Positions 8,526-17,225 of a stretch of DNA of 40,495 nt are shown piece by piece (position 1 is the stretch's first letter; every line of letters begins with the position of its first letter). This DNA is from Clostridiaceae bacterium. Lineage in GTDB: Bacteria; Bacillota; Clostridia; Peptostreptococcales; Natronincolaceae. Both the position numbers and the translations under genes were made by a program. Below the pieces are notes generated by a model. That model did no database searches. It was not told where the DNA came from and saw only the letters and a program-made list of their open reading frames with translations. The stretch spans positions 1 to 40,495 of the forward strand of contig JAFIFG010000134.1 in assembly GCA_020832135.1 (NCBI GenBank), read 5' to 3'.

Positions 8526-9320
8526 ATGGAATATACGGAGCCTATTATTTCGATAAAAAATTTAAAAATGAAATATGATACAAAAGAAGTGTTGAAGGGA
8601 ATTGACCTACAGATACACCAAGGACAGATCATAGGATATATTGGCCCTAATGGTGCTGGAAAAAGTACTACAGTAAAAATCCTTTTGGGTATGATAGATA
8701 GTTATGAAGGAGAAGTAAAAATATTTGGCAAAGATATTGCCGAGGGTGATATAGATTATAAATTTAAAATTGGCTATGTGCCGGAAACAGCAGAGATCTA
8801 TGATAGTTTAAGTGCCCATGAGTATCTTGGTTTTATTGGAGAAATATATGGCATGACATTGGAGGAAATAGATAAAAAAGCACAGCGACTAATGGAGCTG
8901 TTCGGTGTAGGTGAAGCCTACTATGCAAGAATATCCTCTTTTTCTAAGGGGATGAAGCAAAAACTACTTATTATAGCAAGCCTCTTGCATAATCCAGATA
9001 TTCTATTTTTGGACGAGCCATTAAGTGGCTTAGATGCTAATAGTGTTATGATCTTTAAAGAAATCTTAGGAAGCCTTGCTTCCCAAGGAAAAACTATATT
9101 TTACTCCTCTCATATTATGGAGGTTGTAGAAAAGATAAGTAGCCGCATCATATTACTTAATAATGGAGAAATTGTGGCAGATGGTAGCTTTGAGGAGTTA
9201 AAACATAAAAATTTAGAGGGGTCCCTTGAGGCGATTTTTAATCAATTGACAGGATTTAACCAATATAAGGAAATAGCAGAAGAGTTTGTTGATGTGCTTC
9301 AGGGTGGTGAAAAAGAATGA
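8526..9320 (+). CDS. ABC transporter ATP-binding protein
   Basis: 264 aa nucleotide-binding subunit. Walker A G-P-N-G-A-G-K-S-T is near 40-48, a signature-like F-S-K-G-M-K-Q-K near 138-146, and Walker B L-F-L-D-E-P with D163/E164, then a switch histidine in Y-S-S-H-I-M. The degenerate signature (S-K-G-M rather than L-S-G-G-Q) is typical of CcmA/EcsA-type ABC-2 exporters. The gene overlaps the next one by 4 nt (ATGA), so they form one two-gene exporter. A TATAAT at 8486-8491 fits a sigma-A -10 element, though I see no good -35. The substrate is unknown. Confidence 0.93.
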   Translation: MEYTEPIISIKNLKMKYDTKEVLKGIDLQIHQGQIIGYIGPNGAGKSTTVKILLGMIDSYEGEVKIFGKDIAEGDIDYKFKIGYVPETAEIYDSLSAHEYLGFIGEIYGMTLEEIDKKAQRLMELFGVGEAYYARISSFSKGMKQKLLIIASLLHNPDILFLDEPLSGLDANSVMIFKEILGSLASQGKTIFYSSHIMEVVEKISSRIILLNNGEIVADGSFEELKHKNLEGSLEAIFNQLTGFNQYKEIAEEFVDVLQGGEKE

Positions 9321-10972
9321 AGGACTTTAGACAATTAAAGATTTTAGATAAATTTCAATTCTTTTATAAAAAACTTGGTGTCAATTATAATATCATGAGA
9401 AAGATATTACAAATAAAACTCTTGATGGATCAAAGACGCATTCCTACGGTAGTTATGGAGGGTTCGGATCAGCAGGATGAAAATATGTTTAAAAAGTCAT
9501 TGTTGATGTATGGATTTATGGGTCTTGTTATTATGCTGTTCATACTTCCTGATTTTCCATTGTTTTTTAAAATGAATATTGTCTATGCCATGATGTTATT
9601 TATGGTTATGACGGTAATGATAGCTGATTTTTCCTCAGTGCTATTGGATATACAGGAAAAAAATATATTACTTCCAAAACCAATTGACAATAGAACCATT
9701 AGTGCAGCTAAAACAACCCACATTCTATTATATTTAATGACCATTACCATGACGATAGCAGCTCCAGCATTCATTGCGGGAATTTTCAAGCACGGGTTAT
9801 TGTTTGGGGGGATTTTTTTCCTTCAACTATTTTTACTTTCTGGTTTTATCATATTATTTACTAGCCTATTGTATTTTTTAATTCTGTTATTTTTTGATGG
9901 GGAGAAGTTAAAGGATATTATTAATTACTTTCAAATCTTCCTATCTGTAGGTATGATTTTAGTCTATCAGCTACTAGGGAGAGTCTTTCAGATAGTGGAT
10001 TACGATACTATTTTCACCCCAAGATGGTGGAGCTACTTTATTCCACCCCTTTGGTTTGCGGCTCCCTTTAGCATATTACTAGAAAACCAGTATACACCTC
10101 AATATATTTACCTCAGTATATTAGGAGTTATACTGCCCCTTGTAGTTTTAGTGTTTTACTTTAAGGTAGTGGCACCTCATTTTGAAAAAAATTTACAAAA
10201 GCTACAGCAAAGTAACAGGAAGAAAACCTATTTATTAGAGAGAAGGGTAAGGTTGCATAAAAAAATAGCAGATCTTTTTTCTTCGAATGCAATTGAAAGT
10301 ACTTTTTTTAGATTTACCCAGAATATGATCAACAATGAAAGAAATTTAAAGTTAAAGCTCTATCCCAATCTTGCTTTTGCAGTCATCATGCCATTAATTA
10401 CTCTAATGGCAAACTTCGGTGGAAATAGATCTTTTGAGGAGGTCATGGAGGAGATCGTTAGTGGAAGATATTATCTATTTATCTACGGTACTATCACCCT
10501 ATTGGTAACCAGTATACCAATGTTGGCTGCTGCTGATGGCTATAGGGCTGCCTGGATTTATAGGACACTGCCTATTAGAAATTATAGATCTATTTACAAG
10601 GGGGCATTAAAGGGCTTTGTAGTAAAGTTGATTTTACCTTCTTACCTATTTGTTAGTTTGATATTTTTAATGATCTATGGCTTTGGAATTTTACCAGATA
10701 TTCTATTGATGTTTTTTAATATGATTTTATTAATTATAGTCATCTTTCATTTATCTAGCAAGCACTTACCCTTCAGTCAAGATTTTGCCTCAGCAAAATA
10801 TAGTACCATCGGTGTATTGTTTGGAGGAGGAGGCTTTGCAGGGGCCTCAGCAGCTACACATGGATTTTTTATTTCTAGGAATATAAGTGTATTACCCTAT
10901 ATAATCCTAGTTATATTAATGATATTCATCTTATGGAGAATAGCTTTTAAAAGTATAGAGAAACTTGCCTAG
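9317..10972 (+). CDS. ABC-2-type transporter permease
   Basis: 551 aa membrane subunit. The N-terminal ~85 residues are charged and cytoplasmic, then hydrophobic helices cluster at about 85-135, 140-200, 205-280, 345-400 and 430-550, separated by a basic cytoplasmic loop near 290-335. It pairs with the ATPase immediately upstream through an ATGA overlap, implying translational coupling. I do not recognise a named subfamily; it resembles the long EcsB/YthQ-style permeases of Firmicutes in size. Substrate and direction are unknown, with export more likely given the ATPase type. Confidence 0.85.
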   Translation: MKDFRQLKILDKFQFFYKKLGVNYNIMRKILQIKLLMDQRRIPTVVMEGSDQQDENMFKKSLLMYGFMGLVIMLFILPDFPLFFKMNIVYAMMLFMVMTVMIADFSSVLLDIQEKNILLPKPIDNRTISAAKTTHILLYLMTITMTIAAPAFIAGIFKHGLLFGGIFFLQLFLLSGFIILFTSLLYFLILLFFDGEKLKDIINYFQIFLSVGMILVYQLLGRVFQIVDYDTIFTPRWWSYFIPPLWFAAPFSILLENQYTPQYIYLSILGVILPLVVLVFYFKVVAPHFEKNLQKLQQSNRKKTYLLERRVRLHKKIADLFSSNAIESTFFRFTQNMINNERNLKLKLYPNLAFAVIMPLITLMANFGGNRSFEEVMEEIVSGRYYLFIYGTITLLVTSIPMLAAADGYRAAWIYRTLPIRNYRSIYKGALKGFVVKLILPSYLFVSLIFLMIYGFGILPDILLMFFNMILLIIVIFHLSSKHLPFSQDFASAKYSTIGVLFGGGGFAGASAATHGFFISRNISVLPYIILVILMIFILWRIAFKSIEKLA

Positions 10973-11001
10973 GATCTAGAGGGTATAAGGGGTGAAGAGC
11001 T

Positions 11002-11673
11002 ATTATTTTAAATAGAAAAGAATTGTTAAGATACCTATCCTATAGAGGAGAAGCTATAGGCGAAAAGATGAATGCCTTAATAGAAGAGGCAAGGAAAGAA
11101 ATGATAGCCTTGTGTAGTCCTAAGTATACCTATAGGACTTTTGATATAGAAAAGAAAGCTAAAATAATAAAGTTAAAGGGATGCACCTTACAATTAAGGG
11201 GTAGAGATATAGAGGAGCATTTGATAAAAAGTGATAAGGTTATTCTTATGGCGGTAACCTTAGGTGTAGAGGTGGATAGGAAATTAGCCTACTATACAAG
11301 AACCCATCTATCTAAAGCTGTTATTTTAGATGCCTGTGGTACGGTCCTAGTAGAGGAAATATGTGACCAGCTAGAAAAGGAAATTGGAGAGATCTATAAA
11401 AAAGTAGGGATGCATGCTACCTCTAGATATAGTCCTGGATATGGTGACTTTTCTTTAGCTATACAAAAGGATTTATTAATGGTTTTGGAAGCCTATAAAA
11501 AGATTGGGTTATCGGCTACAGAAGAGAGTATATTACTACCAAGAAAGTCCGTTACGGCGGTTATAGGGTTGCAAAAGGAAGAACATATAAATAAAAAAAA
11601 TAGTTGTGAAGTATGTACCAAACTAGAATGTAACTTTAGAAGAGGAGGTGAAGGATGTGGCCAAAGACTTTAA
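11002..11673 (+). CDS. Methionine synthase reactivation-domain protein (stand-alone MetH activation domain)
   Basis: About 223 aa if begun at 11002. It matches stand-alone vitamin B12-dependent methionine-synthase activation proteins: L-G-V-E-V-D-R-K, the S-R-Y-S-P-G-Y-G-D segment (S-x-G-Y residues line the AdoMet site in MetH), and a C-terminal L-L-P-R-K-S-V-T-A-V-I-G followed by a cysteine cluster (C-E-V-C-x3-E-C-x6-G-G-E-G-C). It should reductively remethylate cob(II)alamin on MetH using AdoMet. Start choice: the first ordinary start, TTG 11023, has no ribosome site. AAGGGGTG at 10988-10995 is spaced correctly for ATT 11002, which restores the M/I-L-N-R-K-E-L-L-R-Y-L N-terminus expected in the family. 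It overlaps the next gene by 17 nt. Confidence 0.82.
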   Translation: MILNRKELLRYLSYRGEAIGEKMNALIEEARKEMIALCSPKYTYRTFDIEKKAKIIKLKGCTLQLRGRDIEEHLIKSDKVILMAVTLGVEVDRKLAYYTRTHLSKAVILDACGTVLVEEICDQLEKEIGEIYKKVGMHATSRYSPGYGDFSLAIQKDLLMVLEAYKKIGLSATEESILLPRKSVTAVIGLQKEEHINKKNSCEVCTKLECNFRRGGEGCGQRL

Positions 11674-14038
11674 TTTATCGAGCCTTTTAGTTTTTGACGG
11701 TGCAATAGGCACCATGCTTCAGAACAATGGAATGGAACCAGGAGAGTTGCCGGAGAGCTACAATATTCTAAAACCAGAAGTTATGGAAAAGATCCACAAA
11801 GAGTATATAGAAGCTGGAAGTGATATAATTACCACCAATACCTTTGGAGCTAATTCCTATAAACTTCAACCCTTTGGCTATAAAGTGGAGGATGTAGTAA
11901 GGAGTGCTGTAGAAACTGCAAAAAGGGTAGCAGGAGATTGCTTGGTGGCATTAGGCATAGGACCTATAGGACAATTGATGGAACCCTATGGAACCTTATC
12001 CTTTCAGGAGGCCTATAGCTTATTTGCTCAACAGGTGAAGGTAGGTAGTGAAGCTGGAGCGGATATGATTTTAATAGAAACCATGTCGGATCTCCTAGAA
12101 GCTAAGGCGGCAGTGCTGGCTGCCAAGGAAAACAGTAACCTTCCTGTCATCTGTAGTATGACCTTTCAAGAGGATGGCAGAACCCTCACCGGGACAGATA
12201 GGATGACGATGGTCAATGTGCTGGAGGGATTGGGAGTTGATGCCTTGGGTATTAACTGCTCTTTGGGACCGAAGGAAGTAGATCAACTGATGGGGGATAT
12301 TTTAAAGTATGCCACAGTTCCTATCATTCTTCAGCCTAATGCCGGGATGCCAAAGATGGTGGATGGGGAGACTGTCTTTGATATTACCCCTATGGAATTC
12401 GCAGAGGCAATGGGGAAAATGGCAAAAAAGGGAGTGAATATATTAGGAGGATGCTGTGGCACTACACCTGAATATATAAAGGCATTAACACAGGTAGTAG
12501 AGGGTAGTAAACCTTTTAAAAGAAACCCTGAAAAAATCACTGCCGTTAGCTCCTTTTCTAAAACAGTCGTATTAGGAAGGGACATTACCATTATTGGAGA
12601 AAGAATTAATCCCACCGGGAAAAAGAAGCTTAAGGAAGCTTTAATCAAGGGAGACATGGACTACATATTGAAAGAGGCAATGGAACAAAAGAATGCCGGG
12701 GCCAAAATTTTAGATGTAAATGTAGGACTACCTGAAATAGATGAGAAGGAAATAATGGTAAAGGTAGTAAAGGAGCTTCAAAGTATTATAGATGTACCTC
12801 TACAAATAGACAGTACTAGAGGTGATGTAATAGAGGCTGCTGTACGAATATATAACGGCAAGCCGATGATTAACTCTGTAAATGGAAAAATGGAGTCTAT
12901 GGAGACGATCTTTCCTATAGCTAAAAAATATGGTGCTGTGGTGATTGCCCTGACCCTAGATGAAAATGGGATTCCCTCCACTGCGGAAGAACGATTAAAA
13001 GTGGCAGAAAAAATACTTTCCTATGGTAAAAAATACGGAGTAGACAAAAAAGATATTATCGTGGATTGTCTTGTTCTAACAGCTTCAGCTCAACAGCAGG
13101 AGGTAAAGGAGACTATTAAGGCTATAAAACTAGTTAAGGAAAAATTGGGGGTAAAAACCACATTAGGGGTCAGTAATGTTTCCTTTGGGTTGCCCCAAAG
13201 AGAAATGTTAAACAGAACCTTCCTTGCTGCTGCTCTATCAGCCGGTCTAGATGCACCGATTGTAGATCCATTAAAAGAAGAAATGAAGGAAACGGTGGAT
13301 ACCTTTCATGTGCTATGGGGTCACGATAAAAATGCAGAAGTCTATATTCATCATTATAGTCAGCAAGAAAAAAAGCAAGAAAAAGGAAGAGAACCAGTTG
13401 AGAGGGAGCTAAAGGGTCTTGTTATTGATGGGATGAAGGAAACAGCGGAGGAAAAAACACGACAACTATTAAGAGAAATCTCTGGATTAGAAATTGTAAA
13501 CAACCACCTTATTCCTGCCTTAGATGTGGTAGGAAATAAATATGAGAAGGGTGAAATCTTTCTTCCGCAGCTTATTCAATCAGCAGAAACTGTAAAGAAA
13601 GCCTTTGAAGTTATAAAACATCATATAGTTACAGAAGACCTGACAGAAGAATCTACAAAACCACATAAAATCCTATTGGCTACTGTTAAAGGAGATGTCC
13701 ATGACATCGGGAAAAACATAGTGAAAATTCTTCTAGAGAACTATGGCTTTGATGTTATTGATATGGGCAAAGATGTGGGTATTGATGAAATAGTAAAAAA
13801 GGTTATGGAAGAAAATATACACTTAATAGGTCTAAGTGCTCTGATGACCACAACTGTAAAAAATATGGAAGAAACTATTAAAGTGCTAAAAGAAAAACAT
13901 CCTAGCTGTAAAGTGATGGTGGGAGGGGCTGTTTTAACAAAGGAAACTACAAAGAGGATAGGTGCTGACTATTATGCTAAAGATGCTAGAGAGGGAGTGA
14001 AAATTGCTCAAAAGGCATTTCAAGGTAGTAGTAATTGA
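11657..14038 (+). CDS. metH: Cobalamin-dependent methionine synthase lacking the activation domain
   Basis: About 793 aa. The homocysteine/Zn domain (1-~295) begins L-V-F-D-G-A-I-G-T-M and has zinc ligands C201 (I-N-C-S) and C266-C267 (G-G-C-C-G-T-T-P). The methyltetrahydrofolate domain (~305-570) carries I-I-G-E-R-I-N-P-T-G. The cap (~580-660) and the B12 Rossmann domain follow, with the lower-ligand motif D680-x-H682-D-I-G. It ends there, without the ~330-residue reactivation domain of E. coli MetH; that function is supplied by the overlapping upstream gene. It transfers methyl from 5-methyl-THF to homocysteine. I prefer GTG 11657, 8 nt after AGAGGAGG (11641-11648); an in-frame GTG at 11648 overlaps that site. 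Confidence 0.94.
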   Translation: MAKDFNLSSLLVFDGAIGTMLQNNGMEPGELPESYNILKPEVMEKIHKEYIEAGSDIITTNTFGANSYKLQPFGYKVEDVVRSAVETAKRVAGDCLVALGIGPIGQLMEPYGTLSFQEAYSLFAQQVKVGSEAGADMILIETMSDLLEAKAAVLAAKENSNLPVICSMTFQEDGRTLTGTDRMTMVNVLEGLGVDALGINCSLGPKEVDQLMGDILKYATVPIILQPNAGMPKMVDGETVFDITPMEFAEAMGKMAKKGVNILGGCCGTTPEYIKALTQVVEGSKPFKRNPEKITAVSSFSKTVVLGRDITIIGERINPTGKKKLKEALIKGDMDYILKEAMEQKNAGAKILDVNVGLPEIDEKEIMVKVVKELQSIIDVPLQIDSTRGDVIEAAVRIYNGKPMINSVNGKMESMETIFPIAKKYGAVVIALTLDENGIPSTAEERLKVAEKILSYGKKYGVDKKDIIVDCLVLTASAQQQEVKETIKAIKLVKEKLGVKTTLGVSNVSFGLPQREMLNRTFLAAALSAGLDAPIVDPLKEEMKETVDTFHVLWGHDKNAEVYIHHYSQQEKKQEKGREPVERELKGLVIDGMKETAEEKTRQLLREISGLEIVNNHLIPALDVVGNKYEKGEIFLPQLIQSAETVKKAFEVIKHHIVTEDLTEESTKPHKILLATVKGDVHDIGKNIVKILLENYGFDVIDMGKDVGIDEIVKKVMEENIHLIGLSALMTTTVKNMEETIKVLKEKHPSCKVMVGGAVLTKETTKRIGADYYAKDAREGVKIAQKAFQGSSN

Positions 14039-14064
14039 CGGTAAAAGTTTTTTTGTATTATAAT
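14035..14064 (+). promoter_or_regulatory. Sigma-A promoter for the thiazole operon
   Basis: TTGACG (14035-14040) and TATAAT (14059-14064) are separated by 18 bp. The -35 overlaps the metH stop codon. It is positioned to transcribe the TPP riboswitch that starts about 60 nt downstream. Confidence 0.7.
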
Positions 14065-14123
14065 AAAAATATCAAAAGAGATTTAATCTAGAAGTAGTTT
14101 TTTAAAAATTGAATAGATTATAT

Positions 14124-14204
14124 TAGCTGGGGGTGCCAATTGGCTGAGAAGGAAATGTCCTAACCCTTGAACCTGATGTAGTTAATACTACCGGAGGGAA
14201 GCTA
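14124..14204 (+). ncRNA. TPP riboswitch (THI element)
   Basis: All hallmark blocks are present in order: GGGGTGCC, GGCTGAGA, ACCCTTGAACCTGAT, GTTAATACT and CGGAGGGAAGC. P1 forms from TAGCT (14124-14128) and AGCTA (14200-14204). Directly after it AGCTGT (14204-14209) can pair with ACAGCT (14253-14258), which is the left arm of the downstream terminator. This is the usual antiterminator/terminator exchange: TPP binding favours P1 and termination, so thi genes are expressed when TPP is scarce. Confidence 0.97.
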
Positions 14205-14250
14205 GCTGTAAAATATACTTTCACATAATTTAGTATAAAATATTTTTTTA

Positions 14251-14281
14251 AAACAGCTCACCTTAGGGAGAGCTGTTTTTT
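14251..14281 (+). terminator. Riboswitch-controlled terminator of the thi operon
   Basis: AAACAGCTC (14251-14259) pairs with GAGCTGTTT (14270-14278), followed by a T tract. The left arm is shared with the antiterminator pairing of the TPP riboswitch. The first gene starts 17 nt later. Confidence 0.9.
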
Positions 14282-14297
14282 ATTAGGAGGAATTTAA

Positions 14298-14492
14298 ATG
14301 ATTGTCAACGGGAAAGAAAAGAATTTACCACAAGGAACTACTGTTTTAGCATTACTGAAGGAATTAGGGTTAAATCAAGATACGGTTGTAGTAGAGGTAA
14401 ACCTTGAAATTATAGACAAAAGTAAATACCAAGAAGTTCAACTGGACCAGAGAGATAACATAGAAATTGTTGGTTTTATAGGAGGAGGATAG
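14298..14492 (+). CDS. thiS: Sulfur carrier protein ThiS
   Basis: 64 aa ubiquitin-fold protein ending in G-F-I-G-G-G. The terminal Gly-Gly is adenylated by ThiF and converted to the thiocarboxylate that feeds ThiG. The N-terminal M-I-V-N-G-K-E and central T-V-V-V-E-V-N-L segments match the family. It is the first gene after the TPP riboswitch, with a TAGGAGGA ribosome site. The three terminal glycine codons GGA-GGA-GGA also form the ribosome site of thiF, which begins 1 nt after the stop, implying tight coupling of the two partners. Confidence 0.95.
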   Translation: MIVNGKEKNLPQGTTVLALLKELGLNQDTVVVEVNLEIIDKSKYQEVQLDQRDNIEIVGFIGGG

Positions 14493-14493
14493 C

Positions 14494-15300
14494 ATGCAAA
14501 TTTTCTTAAATGAAAAAGCTTTTTCAGTAGAAGAAGGAGAAACGACATTTGCTATTAGAGATAATGTGAAGCCAGATGCAGATATAGTAGTACTAAATGG
14601 CTTTATTATTAAAGAAGATACATCATTAAAAGAAGGAGATAAAATGACTCTTATCAAAAGAGGGGAAACACCTACGAATGATGAACTGGAAGGACTTTTA
14701 GTGGCGAGACATACCCCAGGTGTACATGAAAAGGTAAAAAAAGCAACGGTAGGAATTGCAGGGCTGGGTGGCTTAGGCTCCAATATAGCTATTTCCTTAG
14801 CAAGGATAGGGATAGGAAAGTTGATATTAATAGACTTTGATGTGGTAGAGCCAAGCAATTTAAATAGGCAGCAATACTTTGTTAAACATATAGGCATGTT
14901 GAAAACAGAGGCTTTGAGAGAGATATTAAGGGATATTAATCCCTTTGTAAAGGTGGAAACAAGAAATGTATACCTTGATGGTAGTAACATAGAGGAATCC
15001 TTTAAAGAAGTGGATATTATTGTAGAAGCCTTTGATAACCCTAAGTGCAAGGCAGAATTAGTAAACACTGTACTACATAAACTTCCTGAAAAGCCAATTG
15101 TGGCAGCTTCGGGAATGGCAGGGTACTTTTCTAATAATATGATCGCAACTAAAAAAATAAAAGACAAGTTTTATTTGGTTGGTGATGGAATTTCTGAAGC
15201 AAAACCAGGCTGTGGTTTAATGGCTCCGAGAGTTGCTATAGCAGCAAACCACCAAGCTAATACAGTATTGAGACTTATCGTAGGGGAAGAAGAAGTTTAG
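14494..15300 (+). CDS. thiF: ThiS adenylyltransferase ThiF with N-terminal ThiS-like domain
   Basis: 268 aa. Residues 1-65 form a second ThiS-like beta-grasp domain that does not end in Gly-Gly, so it is probably structural rather than a sulfur carrier. From about residue 85 comes the E1-like Rossmann fold with the nucleotide loop G-I-A-G-L-G-G-L-G-S-N. D-F-D-V-V-E-P-S-N-L-N-R-Q follows as the ATP/Mg region, then E-A-F-D-N-P. It lacks the paired CxxC zinc cysteines of E. coli ThiF/MoeB, as in the short clostridial ThiF class. It adenylates the ThiS C-terminus. It is the second gene of the TPP-controlled operon. Confidence 0.92.
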   Translation: MQIFLNEKAFSVEEGETTFAIRDNVKPDADIVVLNGFIIKEDTSLKEGDKMTLIKRGETPTNDELEGLLVARHTPGVHEKVKKATVGIAGLGGLGSNIAISLARIGIGKLILIDFDVVEPSNLNRQQYFVKHIGMLKTEALREILRDINPFVKVETRNVYLDGSNIEESFKEVDIIVEAFDNPKCKAELVNTVLHKLPEKPIVAASGMAGYFSNNMIATKKIKDKFYLVGDGISEAKPGCGLMAPRVAIAANHQANTVLRLIVGEEEV

Positions 15301-15312
15301 GAGGGGTTATAA

Positions 15313-16089
15313 ATGGATGGATTAAAAATTGGAGATACATTATTGGAAAGTAGATTACTCACAGGTACTGGTAAGTTTTCTAGTAATCAAAAGATGGAAG
15401 CTGCTCTTAAAAGTTGCGGTACACAAGTAGTAACTATGGCTTTGAGAAGGGTAGACCTAGAGGGAAGGGAAGAAAACATACTTAATTATATTCCAAAGGA
15501 ATGCATTCTTCTTCCCAATACATCTGGAGCCAGAAATGCTGAAGAGGCCATTAGAATAGCTAGGTTAGCAAAAGCAATGGGCTGTGGGAACTGGGTAAAG
15601 ATAGAAGTGATTTCTGATAATAAATATCTACTTCCGGATAACTATGAGACCATTAAGGCTACGGAGGTGTTGGCAAAGGAGGGTTTTGTTGTACTACCCT
15701 ATATGTCACCGGACTTAATGGCGGCCAAAAGATTAGTGGAGGCAGGTGCTGCTGCTGCGATGCCTTTAGGAGCACCTATAGGAACGAATAGAGGTATTCG
15801 AACAAAGGAGTTGGTACAGATACTAATAGATGAAATCCAAGTTCCTATTATTGTAGATGCTGGTATAGGTAAGCCATCTGAGGCGGCGGAGGCTATGGAA
15901 ATGGGGGCCGCGGCAGTTTTAGTAAATACGGCTATCGCAACTGCTGAAGACCCTATAAAAATGGCAGAGGCATTTTCCTTAGCGGTGAAGGCAGGTAGAA
16001 TGGCATATGTTGCTAAAACTGGTGTTGAAAGGCGATTAGCTGCAGCATCCTCACCACTAACGGGTTTTTTACATGAAGGTGATTTATAA
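15313..16089 (+). CDS. thiG: Thiazole synthase ThiG
   Basis: 258 aa TIM barrel. R-L-L-T-G-T-G-K-F lies near the N-terminus. The Schiff-base lysine K96 is in N-W-V-K-I-E-V, and [11 protein letters not shown] and V-D-A-G-I-G-K-P-S form the phosphate-binding loops. It condenses deoxyxylulose phosphate, dehydroglycine (from ThiH) and ThiS-thiocarboxylate into the thiazole. Ribosome site GGAGGGG; the stop overlaps the thiH ATG by 1 nt. Confidence 0.97.
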   Translation: MDGLKIGDTLLESRLLTGTGKFSSNQKMEAALKSCGTQVVTMALRRVDLEGREENILNYIPKECILLPNTSGARNAEEAIRIARLAKAMGCGNWVKIEVISDNKYLLPDNYETIKATEVLAKEGFVVLPYMSPDLMAAKRLVEAGAAAAMPLGAPIGTNRGIRTKELVQILIDEIQVPIIVDAGIGKPSEAAEAMEMGAAAVLVNTAIATAEDPIKMAEAFSLAVKAGRMAYVAKTGVERRLAAASSPLTGFLHEGDL

Positions 16090-17210
16090 TGAGTTTTTAC
16101 CAGTCTATACAGCGATACCAAAGTTTTGATTATAATGATTTTTTTAAAGGACTTACAGAGGATCATATAACAAAGATTCTTAGAAAAGATAGAATAAGTG
16201 AAGAGGATTTTTTAGCACTACTATCTCCAAAAGCCACCTTGCATCTAGAAGAGATGGCTCAGAAGGCTAATAAACTATCTCTACAGCACTTTGGAAAAGC
16301 GATACTTCTTTATACCCCAATGTATTTAGCTAACTATTGTGTTAATCGTTGTCTGTATTGTAGCTTTAATACGGATACTACAATTAAAAGAAGTAAGTTA
16401 ACATTAGAAGAGATAGAAAGAGAAGCTCAAGCCATAACTGCCACTGGTTTAAGGCATATTTTAATCTTAACTGGAGAGTCTAAAGGTCAAACACCAGTAT
16501 CCTATATAGTTGAGGCGGTAAAGGTATTAAAAAAGTATTTTGAATCAATAACCATAGAAATATACTCTTTAACGGAAGAGGAGTATAGAGAAATTATTGA
16601 AGTCGGTGTAGATGGATTGACTATTTATCAAGAGGTATATGATGAAGCTATTTATGATGCTGTTCATTTATCCGGACCTAAAAAGGATTATAAGTTCCGT
16701 TTAGATGCGCCAGAAAGAGCATGTAGAGCCAAGATTAGAAGTGTTAATATAGGAGCTCTATTGGGACTAAATGATTGGCATAAAGAAGCATTTATAACAG
16801 GATTACATGGCAATTACCTTCAAAATAAGTATAACGATGTAGAGGTAAGTATATCTCTACCACGATTAAGACCCCACAAGGGGAGTCTTCGAGATTATCC
16901 ACTAGTAGGCGATAAAGATTTAGTTCAAATTTTATTGGCATTAAAGATATTCCTACCCTATATAGGTATTACTATATCCACTAGAGAGAAGGCAAGTTTC
17001 CGTGATCATTTGATTCCATTAGGTATAACAAAGATGTCGGCAGGGGTATCTACAGAGGTAGGGGGACATAGTAGTTCTTCTAAGGGAGATAGTCAATTTG
17101 AAATTAGTGACACAAGAAGTGTAGAGGAGATAAAAGAAACTCTGTATGCTAGAGGGTATCAGCCTATATTTAAAAATTGGATGGATATAGAAAAGGATAT
17201 AGATAGGTAA
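16089..17210 (+). CDS. thiH: 2-iminoacetate synthase ThiH (radical SAM)
   Basis: 373 aa. The radical-SAM cluster motif C84-x3-C88-x2-C91 is in N-Y-C-V-N-R-C-L-Y-C-S-F. It cleaves tyrosine to dehydroglycine and p-cresol under anaerobic conditions, which suits a strict anaerobe; aerobic Bacillus species use ThiO instead. The C-terminal S-R-E-K-A-S-F-R-D and S-A-G-V-S-T-E-V-G-G segments are typical. Its ATG overlaps the thiG stop by one base, so translation is coupled. Confidence 0.96.
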   Translation: MSFYQSIQRYQSFDYNDFFKGLTEDHITKILRKDRISEEDFLALLSPKATLHLEEMAQKANKLSLQHFGKAILLYTPMYLANYCVNRCLYCSFNTDTTIKRSKLTLEEIEREAQAITATGLRHILILTGESKGQTPVSYIVEAVKVLKKYFESITIEIYSLTEEEYREIIEVGVDGLTIYQEVYDEAIYDAVHLSGPKKDYKFRLDAPERACRAKIRSVNIGALLGLNDWHKEAFITGLHGNYLQNKYNDVEVSISLPRLRPHKGSLRDYPLVGDKDLVQILLALKIFLPYIGITISTREKASFRDHLIPLGITKMSAGVSTEVGGHSSSSKGDSQFEISDTRSVEEIKETLYARGYQPIFKNWMDIEKDIDR

Positions 17211-17225
17211 GGAGAGGTAGACCTG

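Noticed and set aside
14370-15167. 265-aa ORF antisense to thiS/thiF
   Set aside because: Serine/threonine-rich shadow frame opposite two well-identified genes, without a ribosome site.
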